Of a stretch of 50,730 nucleotides of DNA, positions 28,624 through 36,752 are shown piece by piece. The stretch is from Bradyrhizobium genomosp. I (2014) (GTDB taxonomy: Bacteria > Pseudomonadota > Alphaproteobacteria > Rhizobiales > Xanthobacteraceae): positions 1 to 50,730 of the forward strand of contig NZ_AJQE01000205.1 in assembly GCF_000261685.1 (NCBI RefSeq), read 5' to 3'. The notes below the pieces were generated by a model. It had not been told where the DNA came from, did no database searches, and saw nothing but the letters and a program-made list of their open reading frames with translations. Each line of letters starts with the position of its first letter. The first letter of the stretch is position 1. A program made the position numbers and the translations under genes.

Positions 28624-29835
28624 TTACTGGATCATCTGGGCGCGTTGACTTTCCACGATGGTCCCTGCCTCGGTCCAGGATTGCGGCTTGACCTTGTCGC
28701 CGGCCGCAAACTTCTGGAACCCTTCCACGACGACCTTGTCACCGGCCTTCAAGCCGTCGGTGATAAACCAGACACCGTCCTGCACCGAGCCGGTGCGCAC
28801 CGGTTGCACCGCGACGCGATGGTCGTCCTTGACGACGAAGACTTCGCTGCCACCGCCGCCGTTGCGCTGGATCGCCTGCTGCGGCACCGCGATCGCGTCG
28901 GCGTCGATACCCTGCTCGAGCCGCACGCGAACGTACATGCCGGGCAGCAGCTCGCGATTCGCATTGGGAAACTCGCCGCGCAGGGTCACTTGTCCGGTAT
29001 TGGCGTCGACCTTGGCATCGGAAAACAACAGCTTGCCGTTCAGCGGATAGATCGTGTTGTCGTCGAGCACGAGGCGCACCTTGGCCGTATCGGGTGCGAT
29101 GCGCTCGAGGTCGCCGCTCTCGAAGGCGCGGCGGAGCTGATTCAGCTCGTTCACCGATTGCGTGAAGTCGGCGTAGATCGGATCGAGCTGCTGAATGGTG
29201 GCGAGATTGGTTTCGTTTTGCACCACGAGCGCACCCTCGCTGACCAGCGCCGCGCCGACGACGCCGTCGATCGGCGCCCGCACCGTGGCATAGTCGAGAT
29301 GGAGCTTTGCCCGCGCAAGATCGGCCTTGCGGCCCTCGACCTCGGCATGAGCCTGGCGCTCGGACGCGATTGCCTTTTCGTTCTCCGCTTCGGGCGCGGC
29401 GCGCTGGCTGGTGAGCGTGGCGATGCGGTGTGCCTGCTGCTTGGCCTGCATCAGCGCCGCCTCCGCTTTGGCAAGCGCGGCCTCGTTGGCCGAAACCTCG
29501 ACCTCGAACGGACGCGGATCGATGCGGTAGAGCGGATCGCCCGCCTTCACTTCGCTGCCCTGGTGGAACAGACGCTCGACCACGATGCCCGAAACGCGCG
29601 GCCGAACGTCGGAGACTCTCGTCGGCGCGATACGGCCAGGGAGTTCCCGCACGATGGCGCGGGGCTGCGGCCTGACTGTGACGACGCTGACGTCCGGTTC
29701 GATCGGTTGTGCCTGGACGATCGCAGAATTTGACTCATCGCAGCCCGCAAGCAGCGGCGCCGCGACCGCGAGCACAATTGCCATGCAGGCGGATCGCACT
29801 TGAAGCGCTGGCATAAGGGTAGTCGCCCCGTTCAA
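28624..29835 (-). CDS. RND efflux periplasmic adaptor lipoprotein (AcrA/MexA type)
   Basis: A 403-residue membrane fusion protein linking the RND permease to an outer-membrane channel. The N-terminus is a lipoprotein signal ending LLAGC; the start could be 29835 (MNGATT) or the ATG at 29814 (MPALQVRS), the latter giving a tidier signal. A lipoyl-like domain (VERLFHQGSEVKAGDPLYRID) and its second half (ATVRAPIDGVVGAALVSEGA) flank a coiled-coil hairpin (AALAKAEAALMQAKQQAHRI). A beta-barrel and membrane-proximal domain follow, with LLPGMYVRVRLEQG. It is the first gene of the pair with the permease. Confidence 0.94.
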   Translation of the reverse strand: MNGATTLMPALQVRSACMAIVLAVAAPLLAGCDESNSAIVQAQPIEPDVSVVTVRPQPRAIVRELPGRIAPTRVSDVRPRVSGIVVERLFHQGSEVKAGDPLYRIDPRPFEVEVSANEAALAKAEAALMQAKQQAHRIATLTSQRAAPEAENEKAIASERQAHAEVEGRKADLARAKLHLDYATVRAPIDGVVGAALVSEGALVVQNETNLATIQQLDPIYADFTQSVNELNQLRRAFESGDLERIAPDTAKVRLVLDDNTIYPLNGKLLFSDAKVDANTGQVTLRGEFPNANRELLPGMYVRVRLEQGIDADAIAVPQQAIQRNGGGGSEVFVVKDDHRVAVQPVRTGSVQDGVWFITDGLKAGDKVVVEGFQKFAAGDKVKPQSWTEAGTIVESQRAQMIQ

Positions 29836-29854
29836 TCACTCATGGTTTCGGACT

Positions 29855-29871
29855 TCCGGAGAAGTTCCGGA
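29855..29871. promoter_or_regulatory. Paired TCCGGA palindromes upstream of the RND operon
   Basis: Two copies of the self-complementary hexamer TCCGGA (29855-29860 and 29866-29871), 11 bases apart start to start, about 20-35 bases upstream of the adaptor's start codon. One helical turn between palindromes is what a dimeric repressor site would look like. No regulator gene is adjacent to support it. Confidence 0.3.
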
Positions 29872-29984
29872 CAGTGTGATATCGAAATGCAAAATAATCG
29901 TTGCTTGCTGCGACGCAATGAGAGCGTGGGCGGCTCATTGTCACACGATCTAATGCTATGAAAAAACTTCCATTTTAAAGATTC

Positions 29985-30003
29985 ACTCGATTGTGAGTCG
30001 AGT
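29985..30003. other. Inverted repeat ACTCGA-N7-TCGAGT between the methyltransferase remnant and the RND operon
   Basis: A perfect 6-base inverted repeat with a 7-base spacer in an AT-rich stretch. It may be a site for an efflux regulator, or what is left of a terminator of the decayed gene ending at 30037. There is no T-run on the minus strand after it. Confidence 0.3.
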
Positions 30004-30036
30004 TCCACCGCCGCGTGCTGCGGCGGAACATCGCAA

Positions 30037-30545
30037 TCAGTCGGCTGCTTTCATCCGGCAATGGCTGATTCCCCATTCGGTTCTCCCGGCGTAGCCAGGC
30101 CGGATGTCGCGAGGAGGAACCAGCGCCAGCAACGCATCCAAAGAGCAGTTCTCGCCATAGACCCTGCGCAAGGACGCCTCGATGGCGCCAGCCATGACCG
30201 GATGCGCGTCATCAGCTTGCGCCAGTTCGTCATCTGCCCGGACGTCCCGACCGAGACGATGCGGTCGAACTGGCCTTCGGGCGAAAAAACGTTCATGTCC
30301 GCGGTGACCGCGCGCAGGTTCGGGCGTCCGCGCAGCCACCCCTCGTCCTCGACATGGTTGCGCTGCGCTTGCGAGTTCGACACCACCATCACCCTTGCGT
30401 GCGGAAACTGTCGGGTCATCCACAGCGACAGCGAGCCCCAGCCGCAGCCGAACTCGAGGATGGTCTGGCGATCGGCAAGACCGGCATGCTCGACCGTCCG
30501 GCGCAGTGCCTCCTCCGCCGCCCCTCCCCCCGAATGGCGAACTTC
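30037..30545 (-). pseudogene. Decayed cyclopropane-fatty-acyl-phospholipid synthase-like methyltransferase
   Basis: Remnant of a class I SAM methyltransferase of the Cfa family. One frame keeps EEALRRTVEHAGLADRQTIL, the SAM motif EFGCGWGSLSLWM and NLRAVTADMNVF. The following DRIVSV block then degrades (the family's VEMFEHM reads VGTSGQM). After MTRIRSWL the middle of the gene is missing: the next recognisable piece, ASLRRVYGEN, is in a second frame, ALWMRCWRWFLLATSGL is back in the first, and the tail GYAGRTEWGISHCRMKAAD is in the second again. So there is at least one internal deletion and several frameshifts. The N-terminal domain is also absent. Sequencing error alone would not explain the deletion. 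Confidence 0.8.
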
Positions 30546-30678
30546 TGCAGATAGCTGCGTATCAAAGCGTCGCTTTCGGTCCGGGTTCCCCGAGCTGTCC
30601 CCCGAATCGGCGTATCCGGCGCTTTTTTTGGGCTGGCGCTGTGCCATAGTGCGCACCGCAAACAAGCTTACGTAACGG

Positions 30679-31704
30679 ATGATTCCGGCCATGCCGTCTG
30701 GCACTTCCCGCTCCACCATGGATATCGAGTACACCAAACTGTCCTCGCCCAGCGTCTTCCTGGTGCGGATGCTGGTCTTCCTGGTGCTGTGCACGCTGGT
30801 GGGGGTGGTGCTCTACAAGCAGATCATCCAGGCCTTCTTCGCCAATCCCGGGCTCAATGCCCTGATCGGGGCAGTGCTGTTCATCGGTATCGTGCTGGCC
30901 TTCCGCCAGGTCATCCGGCTCTATCCCGAAGTCTCCTGGGTCAACAATTTCCGCATTGCCGATCCGGGCCTTGCGCCGGCCCGGCATCCAAGACTGCTGG
31001 CGCCGATGGCGGCGATCCTCGGCGGCGAGCGCTCCGGGCGAATGACCATCACCCAGACCACGATGCGGCACCTGCTCGATTCGATCGCGACCCGGCTGGA
31101 CGAAGCCCGCGACATCTCGCGCTATATGACCGGCCTCCTGGTCTTCCTCGGCCTGCTCGGCACCTTCTGGGGCCTGATCGAAACGGTCGGCTCGGTCGGC
31201 AAGGTGATCGACGGGCTCAAGGTCGGCGGCGATGCCGGCTCGCTGTTCGACACGCTCAAGGAGGGCCTCGCCGCCCCGCTCGGCGGCATGGGCATTTCGT
31301 TCTCCAGCTCGCTGTTCGGCCTCGCCGGCTCGCTGATCCTCGGCTTCCTCGACCTGCAATCGAGCCAGGCGCAGAACCGGTTCTATACCGACCTCGAGGA
31401 CTGGCTCGCCACCACCGTGCGCGAATATGGCAGCGGCGAAGCGCCCGTTGCGGCGGGCGGCGGCGCCGCCGGCGGCGAGCTCCAGGCCGCGGTCGAACGG
31501 CTGCGCTCCGTGTTCGAGGAAGGCAGCGCCAGCCGCGGCACCACGGCGGCGATGGCGAGCCTTGCCGAGGCGATCCAGGCGCTGGTCTCGCACATGCGCA
31601 CCGAGCAGCAGATGATCCGCGAATGGGCCGACGGCCAGGGCGAGCAGAACCGCGAGATCCGGCGCCTGCTGGAGCGGATCGCGCGCCAGCCCGAGAAGAG
31701 CTGA
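30679..31704 (+). CDS. MotA/TolQ/ExbB-type proton channel protein
   Basis: A 341-residue inner-membrane protein. Four hydrophobic segments are visible: about residues 24-45 (VRMLVFLVLCTLVGVVLY), 55-77 (LIGAVLFIGIVLAF), a helix containing MTGLLVFLGLLGTFWGLIE, and GMGISFSSSLFGLAGSLIL. The last two correspond to the conserved channel helices of MotA/ExbB. A cytoplasmic helical tail with Ala-rich and Glu/Arg-rich stretches follows. The start may be 30679, 30691 or 30718 (MDIEYTKL). It pairs with the OmpA/MotB-like gene 189 bases downstream. No flagellar or TonB genes are nearby. Confidence 0.85.
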   Translation: MIPAMPSGTSRSTMDIEYTKLSSPSVFLVRMLVFLVLCTLVGVVLYKQIIQAFFANPGLNALIGAVLFIGIVLAFRQVIRLYPEVSWVNNFRIADPGLAPARHPRLLAPMAAILGGERSGRMTITQTTMRHLLDSIATRLDEARDISRYMTGLLVFLGLLGTFWGLIETVGSVGKVIDGLKVGGDAGSLFDTLKEGLAAPLGGMGISFSSSLFGLAGSLILGFLDLQSSQAQNRFYTDLEDWLATTVREYGSGEAPVAAGGGAAGGELQAAVERLRSVFEEGSASRGTTAAMASLAEAIQALVSHMRTEQQMIREWADGQGEQNREIRRLLERIARQPEKS

Positions 31705-31721
31705 AGATACGCTGAACTATC

Positions 31722-31872
31722 GTGCCCCGGACGCGGCGCAGCACCAGAAGCGCGTTTACGCGCGTCTTCGACACGCTATGGTGATGCGCTGCAGAGCCGG
31801 AGCCCAGCGTCAGGGACAATATGGGTCCCGGCTCTGCGAAGCAGCGTTGCACGCTGCGTCGCGTCCGGGACG
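31722..31872. repeat. Palindromic repeat between the channel gene and its OmpA-like partner
   Basis: It begins CGTGCCCCGGACGCGGCGCAGCAC and ends GCGTCCGGGACGC, with an internal GTTTACGCGCGTCTTCGACACGC and the block CCCGGCTCTGCGAAGCAGCG/TTGCACGCTGCGTCGCGTCC shared with 3568-3621. It ends about 20 bases before the start codon at 31893, so it could influence expression of the second gene relative to the first. Confidence 0.8.
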
Positions 31873-31892
31873 CAAAAGTGGAGACTGACAAC

Positions 31893-32921
31893 ATGGCCCT
31901 AGCGCGCGGCCGCCGCAGCGACGGCGCCTTCAACTACTGGCCCGGCTTCGTCGACGCGCTGTCGACGCTGGTGCTGTCGATCGTGTTCCTGCTGTCGGTG
32001 TTTCTGGTGGTGCAGTTCTTCCTCTCGCAGGAGGTGACCGGCAAGGACAAGGCGCTGGAGCTGCTCAACGCCAAGATCGCCCAGCTCAACGAGCTGCTGT
32101 CGCTGGAAAAGCTCGGCAAGCTTTCGCTCGACGACCAGGTCTCGCAATTGAAGGCGGGCCTCGCTTCGGCCGAAAGCGAGCGCGACCGCATCAAGGGTCT
32201 CTATGACGGCCTTGCCGCCGCCGGCAACGACGCACAGGGCAAGACCGCCGAGCTCGGCAAGGCGCTGGATTCGGAGAAGGCGGTCTCGGCGCGGGCGCTG
32301 GCGCAGATCGAGGTGCTGAACCAGCAGATCAGCGCGCTGCGCCGGCAATTGGCCGCGCTGGAGGAGGCACTCGATGCCAGCGAGAAGCGCGACAAGGAAT
32401 CGCAGAACCGCATTGCCGATCTCGGCTCGCGCCTCAACGTGGCTCTGGCGCAGCGGGTGCAGGAATTGTCGCGCTACCGTTCGGAATTCTTCGGCCGCCT
32501 GCGCGCCATCCTCGGCAACCGGCCCGATATCCGCATCGTCGGCGACCGCTTCGTGTTCCAGTCCGAAGTGTTCTTCGACACCGGGCAGGCGACCTTGCTG
32601 CCCGAGGGCCGCACCGAGCTCGACACGCTCGCGACCGCGCTGATCGAGCTCGACAAGAAGATTCCGAGCGAGATTCCCTGGGTGCTGCGCGTCGACGGCC
32701 ATACCGACGTGCGCCCGGTCAACGGCCCGAACTTCAAGTCGAACTGGGACCTGTCCGCCGCCCGCTCGATCTCGGTGGTGCAATATCTGATCTCGCTCGG
32801 CGTGCCCGCCCAGCGCCTCGTCGCGGCCGGCTTCGGCGAATTCCAGCCGCTCGATCCCGGCAACACCGAGGAGGCCTACAAGCGCAACCGCCGTATCGAG
32901 CTGAAGCTGACGGAGCGGTAG
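31893..32921 (+). CDS. OmpA/MotB-type peptidoglycan-binding protein with coiled coil
   Basis: A 342-residue protein with one membrane helix near the start (LSTLVLSIVFLLSVFLVVQF). Asp21 lies at its beginning in PGFVDALST, the place of the proton-carrying Asp of MotB. Residues about 50-190 form a long coiled coil (AKIAQLNELLSLEKLGKLSL, LEEALDASEKRDKESQNRI). Residues about 215-340 are an OmpA-C domain with FFDTGQATLLPEGRTEL, RVDGHTDVRPV, DLSAARSISVVQYL and NRRIELKL. With the upstream MotA/ExbB-like gene this should be a proton-driven stator-type complex anchored to peptidoglycan. What it moves is unknown. The start at 31893 is chosen because the preceding frame lies in a repeat. Confidence 0.88.
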   Translation: MALARGRRSDGAFNYWPGFVDALSTLVLSIVFLLSVFLVVQFFLSQEVTGKDKALELLNAKIAQLNELLSLEKLGKLSLDDQVSQLKAGLASAESERDRIKGLYDGLAAAGNDAQGKTAELGKALDSEKAVSARALAQIEVLNQQISALRRQLAALEEALDASEKRDKESQNRIADLGSRLNVALAQRVQELSRYRSEFFGRLRAILGNRPDIRIVGDRFVFQSEVFFDTGQATLLPEGRTELDTLATALIELDKKIPSEIPWVLRVDGHTDVRPVNGPNFKSNWDLSAARSISVVQYLISLGVPAQRLVAAGFGEFQPLDPGNTEEAYKRNRRIELKLTER

Positions 32922-33367
32922 TGAGCGCGCTCCACCTCCGCCCCTACCGCCCCGAGGACGAAGCTGCCGCGATCGACCTCTGGCATCGCACCTGGCAGCA
33001 GGCCTATCCGCAGATCGACTTCGCTGCGCGGCTGGAATGGTGGCGCGAGCGCTGGCGCAAGGACCTGGTGCCGAAGGCCTCGATCATGGTGGCGGAGCAG
33101 GACGGTGCGCTGATCGGTTTCGTCACGATCGATGGCGAAGGCTATCTCGACCAGCTCGTGGTCGATCCGGAGCACTGGGGCTCGAATGCAGCGCGGCTGC
33201 TGGTGGATGAGGCCAAGCGCCTGTCGCCGGCAGGAATCACGCTGCTCGTCAACAAGGACAATGCCCGCGCCATCCGCTTCTACGAGCGCAACGGCTTTGC
33301 CCATGCCGGCGACGACGTGAACCCGACCTCGGGGCGGCCGGTGCTGAAGATGGCCTGGCGGGCGTGA
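32921..33367 (+). CDS. GNAT-family N-acetyltransferase
   Basis: A 148-residue acetyl-CoA-dependent transferase. The start is GTG at 32921, sharing one base with the TAG stop of the upstream gene, so translation is probably coupled. The fold is visible as LHLRPYRPEDEAAAIDLW, then GFVTIDGEGYLDQLVVDPEHWGS (central strands), the acetyl-CoA loop region NAARLLVDEAKRL (a degenerate Q/RxxGxG/A), LLVNKDNARAIRFYERNGF and a short C-terminus. The substrate is unknown. Its link with the stator-like pair rests only on position. Confidence 0.88.
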   Translation: MSALHLRPYRPEDEAAAIDLWHRTWQQAYPQIDFAARLEWWRERWRKDLVPKASIMVAEQDGALIGFVTIDGEGYLDQLVVDPEHWGSNAARLLVDEAKRLSPAGITLLVNKDNARAIRFYERNGFAHAGDDVNPTSGRPVLKMAWRA

Positions 33368-33386
33368 GGCCCACGGCACTCTCCGC

Positions 33387-33416
33387 CGTCATTGCGCGCG
33401 CAGTGAAGCAATGACG
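33387..33416. repeat. Short inverted repeat CGTCATTG...CAATGACG between convergent genes
   Basis: Perfect 8-base arms (33387-33394 and 33409-33416) around a GC-rich loop, between the stop codons of the GNAT and ABC transporter genes. It looks like a minimal form of the palindromic repeats elsewhere in the window and may act as a bidirectional terminator without T-runs. Confidence 0.5.
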
Positions 33417-33429
33417 CAGTATGCGGCGT

Positions 33430-35280
33430 CTACGCCCCCTCGAACTGCAACCTCGCGAGCCTCGCATAGAGTCCGTTCGCCGCCACCAGCTCGGCATGTG
33501 TGCCCTGCTCGACGATCCGGCCCTGGTCCATCACCAGGATGCGGTCGCAGGACAGCACGGTAGCCAGGCGATGCGCGATCACCAGCGTGGTGCGGTGGCG
33601 CATCAGCTCTTCCAGCGCGGTCTGGACCAGCGTCTCGCTTTCGGCGTCGAGCGCGGAGGTCGCTTCATCCAGCAGCAGCAGCGGTGCGTCGCGCAGGATG
33701 GCGCGCGCGATCGCGATGCGCTGGCGCTGGCCGCCGGAGAGCGTCACGCCGCGCTCGCCGAGCGCCGTCTCGAAACCTTCGGGCAGGCGGCGGATGAATT
33801 CGGCGGCATGCGCCAGCTCCGCGGCGCGCTCGACCTCGGCATCGGTCGCATCGGGCCGGCCGAAGCGGATGTTCTCGCGGGCGGTCGCCGCGAACACCAC
33901 CGAGTCCTGCGGCACCAGCGCGATGCGGGCGCGGAAATCGTGCGGGTCGGCGGATTTGACCGGCACGCCGTCGAGCGCAATCGTCCCGCTGCGCGGATCA
34001 TAGAAGCGCAGCAGCAGGTGAAAGATCGTGCTCTTGCCGGCGCCGGAGGGACCGACGATCGCGACCTTCTCGCCGGGGCGGACGGCGAACGACACGGCGT
34101 CGAGCACCTTGACGTCGGACCGCGCCGGATAGGCGAAGCTGACCTGATCGAAGCCGACCTCGCCGCGGGCCGGCACCGGCAGCGCCCGCGGCGCCGCGGG
34201 CGCGGCGATCTCGGGCCTCACGTGCAGGATCTCGAACAGGCGCTCGGCCGCGCCTGATGCCGCCGAGACCTCGCCCCAGACCTCGCTGAGCTGGCCGAGG
34301 CCCGCTGCGGCGAACACGGCATAAAGCACGAACTGGCCGAGGCGGCCGGGCGTAATTGCGCCGGAGAGCACGTCATGCGAGCCGATCCAGAGGATGGCGA
34401 CCACGCTTGCGAACACGATGAAGATGATGATGGCTGTGAGCACGGCGCGGGCCCGGGTCGAGGTGCGCGCGGCCTCATAGGCCTGTTCGACCTCGCCGCC
34501 GAAACGCTTCTCGGCGAACTGCTCGCTGGTATAGGCCTGCACGGTGCGGATCGCGCCGACCAACTCGCCCGCATAGGCGGAGGCTTCGGCGAGCGTGTCC
34601 TGCGCATTGCGCGACAGACGCCGCACCCAGCGCCCGAAGGCGACCAGCGGCAGCACGATCAAGGGGATGGCCAGCAGCACGAAGCCGGACAATTTCGGGC
34701 TCGTGATCACCATCATCGCCGTGGCGCCCAGGAACATCATCAAATTGCGCAGCGCGATCGAGACCGAGGCGCCGACGGCCGATTTGAGCTGGGTGGTGTC
34801 GGCGGTGAGCCGCGAGATCAATTCGCCGCTGCGCGCCGAATCGAAGAAGGCGGGGGAGAGCGACAGCAGATGGGCGAAGACGTCGCGCCTGAGATCGGCG
34901 ACGATGCGCTCGCCGATCGTCATCACGAGGTAGTACCGCGCAGCGCTCGCGAACGCGAGCACGCCGACCACCGCGAGCATCACCGAGAAGTAGCTGTTGA
35001 TCAGCTCGATGCCCTCTGGCGTCAGGCCGAAATCGATCATCCTGCGCACCGCGACCGGCACCAGCAGCGTCGTCAGTGCGGCGATCGTGAGCGCGACGAA
35101 GGCCAGCGCCGCCCGGCCGCGATAGCGGCCCACATAGGGCGCGAGCGCAAGCAGCGGCCGCAGCTTGGCGCGGCCCTTGGCCGGCTCTTCGATCAGCTCG
35201 GCTTCGATCGAGGGGGTGTCCGCGGCGTTCATTCCGGGTTGATCGGCATACTGGTCATCAAGCCGTTCCACTGCGCTCAT
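33430..35280 (-). CDS. ABC exporter, fused membrane and ATPase domains (MsbA/lipid-exporter type)
   Basis: A 616-residue half-transporter that should work as a homodimer in the inner membrane. The six-helix domain spans about residues 45-355 ([58 protein letters not shown]). The nucleotide-binding domain follows, with Walker [10 protein letters not shown] near 409-417, signature [14 protein letters not shown], Walker [13 protein letters not shown] and H-loop LVIAHRLAT. The ATG at 35280 (MSAVERLDD) is preferred to the in-frame one at 35313. The substrate cannot be told from sequence; lipid A-like molecules or drugs are typical for the family. Confidence 0.93.
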   Translation of the reverse strand: MSAVERLDDQYADQPGMNAADTPSIEAELIEEPAKGRAKLRPLLALAPYVGRYRGRAALAFVALTIAALTTLLVPVAVRRMIDFGLTPEGIELINSYFSVMLAVVGVLAFASAARYYLVMTIGERIVADLRRDVFAHLLSLSPAFFDSARSGELISRLTADTTQLKSAVGASVSIALRNLMMFLGATAMMVITSPKLSGFVLLAIPLIVLPLVAFGRWVRRLSRNAQDTLAEASAYAGELVGAIRTVQAYTSEQFAEKRFGGEVEQAYEAARTSTRARAVLTAIIIFIVFASVVAILWIGSHDVLSGAITPGRLGQFVLYAVFAAAGLGQLSEVWGEVSAASGAAERLFEILHVRPEIAAPAAPRALPVPARGEVGFDQVSFAYPARSDVKVLDAVSFAVRPGEKVAIVGPSGAGKSTIFHLLLRFYDPRSGTIALDGVPVKSADPHDFRARIALVPQDSVVFAATARENIRFGRPDATDAEVERAAELAHAAEFIRRLPEGFETALGERGVTLSGGQRQRIAIARAILRDAPLLLLDEATSALDAESETLVQTALEELMRHRTTLVIAHRLATVLSCDRILVMDQGRIVEQGTHAELVAANGLYARLARLQFEGA

Positions 35281-35386
35281 GAGATCCGACCCATTGCATT
35301 GATTTGCTCCCAATAGGCTGGTGCAACAGTAGTGGCAAATCCGGGAAGTCCCTTAGGGGCAAACCCGGTTCAACAGCCCGGCATGG

Positions 35387-35416
35387 CTTGTTTTACTGGG
35401 TTTCGTGGGGTATAGA
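35387..35416 (+). promoter_or_regulatory. Candidate rpmE promoter
   Basis: CTTGTT (35387-35392), an 18-base spacer and TATAGA (35411-35416) resemble an alphaproteobacterial housekeeping promoter, about 60 bases upstream of the L31 start codon. An inverted repeat CCGGG...CCCGG (35341-35368) lies just upstream. Confidence 0.35.
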
Positions 35417-35477
35417 GCCGCCCAAATCCGTCATTCGCTAGCCACACAAGAAGGCGCCGGAGCGCCGAGGAATTGCC

Positions 35478-35705
35478 ATGAAAGCCGAAATTCATCCGGA
35501 TTATCATACGATTAAGGTCGTCATGACCGACGGAACCGAGTACCTGACCCGCTCGACCTGGGGCAAGGAAGGCGACACGCTGAACCTCGACATCGACCCG
35601 AAGTCGCACCCGGCCTGGACCGGCGGTTCCGCGCAGATCATGGACCGCGGCGGCCGTGTCTCGCGCTTCCAGAAGAAGTTTTCGGGCTTTCTCAAAAAGG
35701 ATTGA
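35478..35705 (+). CDS. rpmE: 50S ribosomal protein L31
   Basis: A 75-residue ribosomal protein, monocistronic. It opens [20 protein letters not shown] and ends [16 protein letters not shown]. The zinc-binding cysteines of the C+ form are absent (YHTIKV replaces the usual CxxC region), so this is the zinc-independent form common in Rhizobiales. The ribosome binding site GAGGAATTG precedes the ATG, and an intrinsic terminator follows 27 bases after the stop. Confidence 0.96.
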   Translation: MKAEIHPDYHTIKVVMTDGTEYLTRSTWGKEGDTLNLDIDPKSHPAWTGGSAQIMDRGGRVSRFQKKFSGFLKKD

Positions 35706-35731
35706 TCCGGCCCGCAAGGCTGGAGACGAAA

Positions 35732-35764
35732 AACGCCCCCGGAGAACCGGGGGCGTTTTGTTTT
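35732..35764 (+). terminator. Intrinsic terminator of rpmE
   Basis: Stem AACGCCCCCGG facing CCGGGGGCGTT with loop AGAA, followed by TTGTTTT on the plus strand. It lies just after the L31 stop codon, and A-runs on the other side give it some bidirectional character toward the DUF1465 gene. Confidence 0.9.
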
Positions 35765-35772
35765 GGGCCGCT

Positions 35773-35852
35773 GTCATTCCGCGGCGATGCGCAGCATCGA
35801 ACCCGGAACCTCGAGATTCCGGGTTCGGCTCTACGAGCCGCCCCGGAATGAC
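35773..35852. repeat. Palindromic repeat between rpmE and the DUF1465 gene
   Basis: The outer arms GTCATTCCGCGGCG and GCCGCCCCGGAATGAC enclose GATGCGCAGCATC and CCCGGAACCTCGAGATTCCGGG. It closely matches the repeat at 18974-19054, sharing the CTCGAGATTCCGGGTTCGG core. Confidence 0.87.
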
Positions 35853-35861
35853 AGCGGAGGC

Positions 35862-36371
35862 TTACCTTTCGAACGCAGCTTTCAGCGCGTTGAGGTGCGG
35901 CACCAGCGGGTTGCCGATGGCAACGTGCTCGGCCGGCGGGGTGTGGATCGTGCTGTCGAGGCGGCGCACGCGGGTCTGCAGGCTCATCGAGCGATGGATC
36001 AGGTCCTGGAGCTGCTCCGGCAGCTTCTCGATGGTGTCGGCGGGGCCGGGATCGGCGGCGCTGAGCTTGACCTTGGTCTTCTCGCGGTTGGCCTGGCTCA
36101 GCGTCATCTCGCCCTCCTTCACCGCGCGGTGCAGCAGCAGCCACGAGGCGAGCTGCATCAGGCGGGTGGTGAGGCGCATGCTCTCGGTCGCATAGGTGAG
36201 GCTGACGGCGCGGTCGAGCGCCTTGGCCTCGACGCGGCCGGCGCCGTCGAGATAGGCGGCGGTTTCCTCGACGAGGTCCATGCCCTCGCGGAACAGGGCA
36301 CCGAACGCCGCAGAATTGGTGAACCGTTCACTGAGCTGAACGAGAGCACCTTCGGCTTGCAAACGTTCCAT
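35862..36371 (-). CDS. DUF1465-family protein
   Basis: A 169-residue soluble helical protein conserved in alphaproteobacteria. Visible conserved segments are QLSERFTNSAAFGALFREGM, LVEETAAYLDGAGR, SLTYATESMRLTTRLMQLAS and WLLLHRAVKEGEMTLSQA. There is no signal or membrane segment. Members of the family have been tied to cell-cycle control in related bacteria (USP-like regulator of CtrA proteolysis in Sinorhizobium is of this kind, from memory), but nothing here proves that role. Three genes away a DUF1192 gene lies on the same strand. Confidence 0.85.
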   Translation of the reverse strand: MERLQAEGALVQLSERFTNSAAFGALFREGMDLVEETAAYLDGAGRVEAKALDRAVSLTYATESMRLTTRLMQLASWLLLHRAVKEGEMTLSQANREKTKVKLSAADPGPADTIEKLPEQLQDLIHRSMSLQTRVRRLDSTIHTPPAEHVAIGNPLVPHLNALKAAFER

Positions 36372-36540
36372 GGTTAACGCCCCTTACGCAACTGTTTACC
36401 GGTCCGGCTTTGGCGCCGGCTTATGATGAACAAATCATTGCGCGCTGCGGGCGCCGAGTCCAGTGACAAGCGCGGATATGGTTTCCGCGGGTCATTCCTC
36501 GGAATTCAACCGGAAGGAGACGCGAGCAGGCGGGAGTGGA

Positions 36541-36640
36541 CAAAAAAAGAGCCGCCGGAGACCGGCGGCTTTGAAAGTTGATAACAGGGAGGCGTCAAAC
36601 AGAGTGGACAGGAGCCACTCGGTGTCCAAACGAGGACAGC
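36541..36640 (-). ncRNA. Candidate trans-acting small RNA with exposed CCUCCC
   Basis: Read on the minus strand, three perfect hairpins follow one another: TGTCC-TCGTTT-GGACA (36638-36623), GAGTGG-CTCCTGT-CCACTC (36620-36602), and the intrinsic terminator GCCGCCGG-TCT-CCGGCGGC (36569-36551) with seven Ts (36548-36542). Between the second and third hairpins lies an unpaired stretch containing CCTCCC (36592-36587), complementary to Shine-Dalgarno sequences, as in the anti-SD loops of several rhizobial sRNAs. The 5' end is not known and may lie up to about 36710. No clear promoter was identified. The alternative is that this is only the 3' end of the DUF1192 transcript. Confidence 0.6.
36542..36569 (-). 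terminator. Strong intrinsic terminator on the minus strand
   Basis: An eight-pair all-GC stem with a three-base loop, followed by CT and seven Ts on the minus strand. On the plus strand only TTT follows, so the orientation is clear. It ends either the candidate sRNA or a longer transcript from the DUF1192 gene. Confidence 0.88.
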
Positions 36641-36752
36641 GCCAGTCATAAACCCGAAAGCTTAATCGACCGTAAACGAACGAATATTTTGACGGTTCGT
36701 TAGCCATGTCGGCCAGCGGCCGAGTGCGGAGGCGGAACAAAACTCTCCGCCG

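Noticed and set aside
27067..29733. An 888-codon plus-strand open frame opposite the RND operon.
   Set aside because: It is the antisense shadow of the permease and adaptor genes, His/Arg/Asp-rich with no domain, as often happens in GC-rich DNA.
30679..33367. Zorya-like defence system, because a MotA-like and an OmpA-like gene are adjacent.
   Set aside because: The MotA-like protein lacks the very long tail of ZorA, and no ZorC/ZorD-type helicase or nuclease follows; the next gene is a GNAT acetyltransferase.
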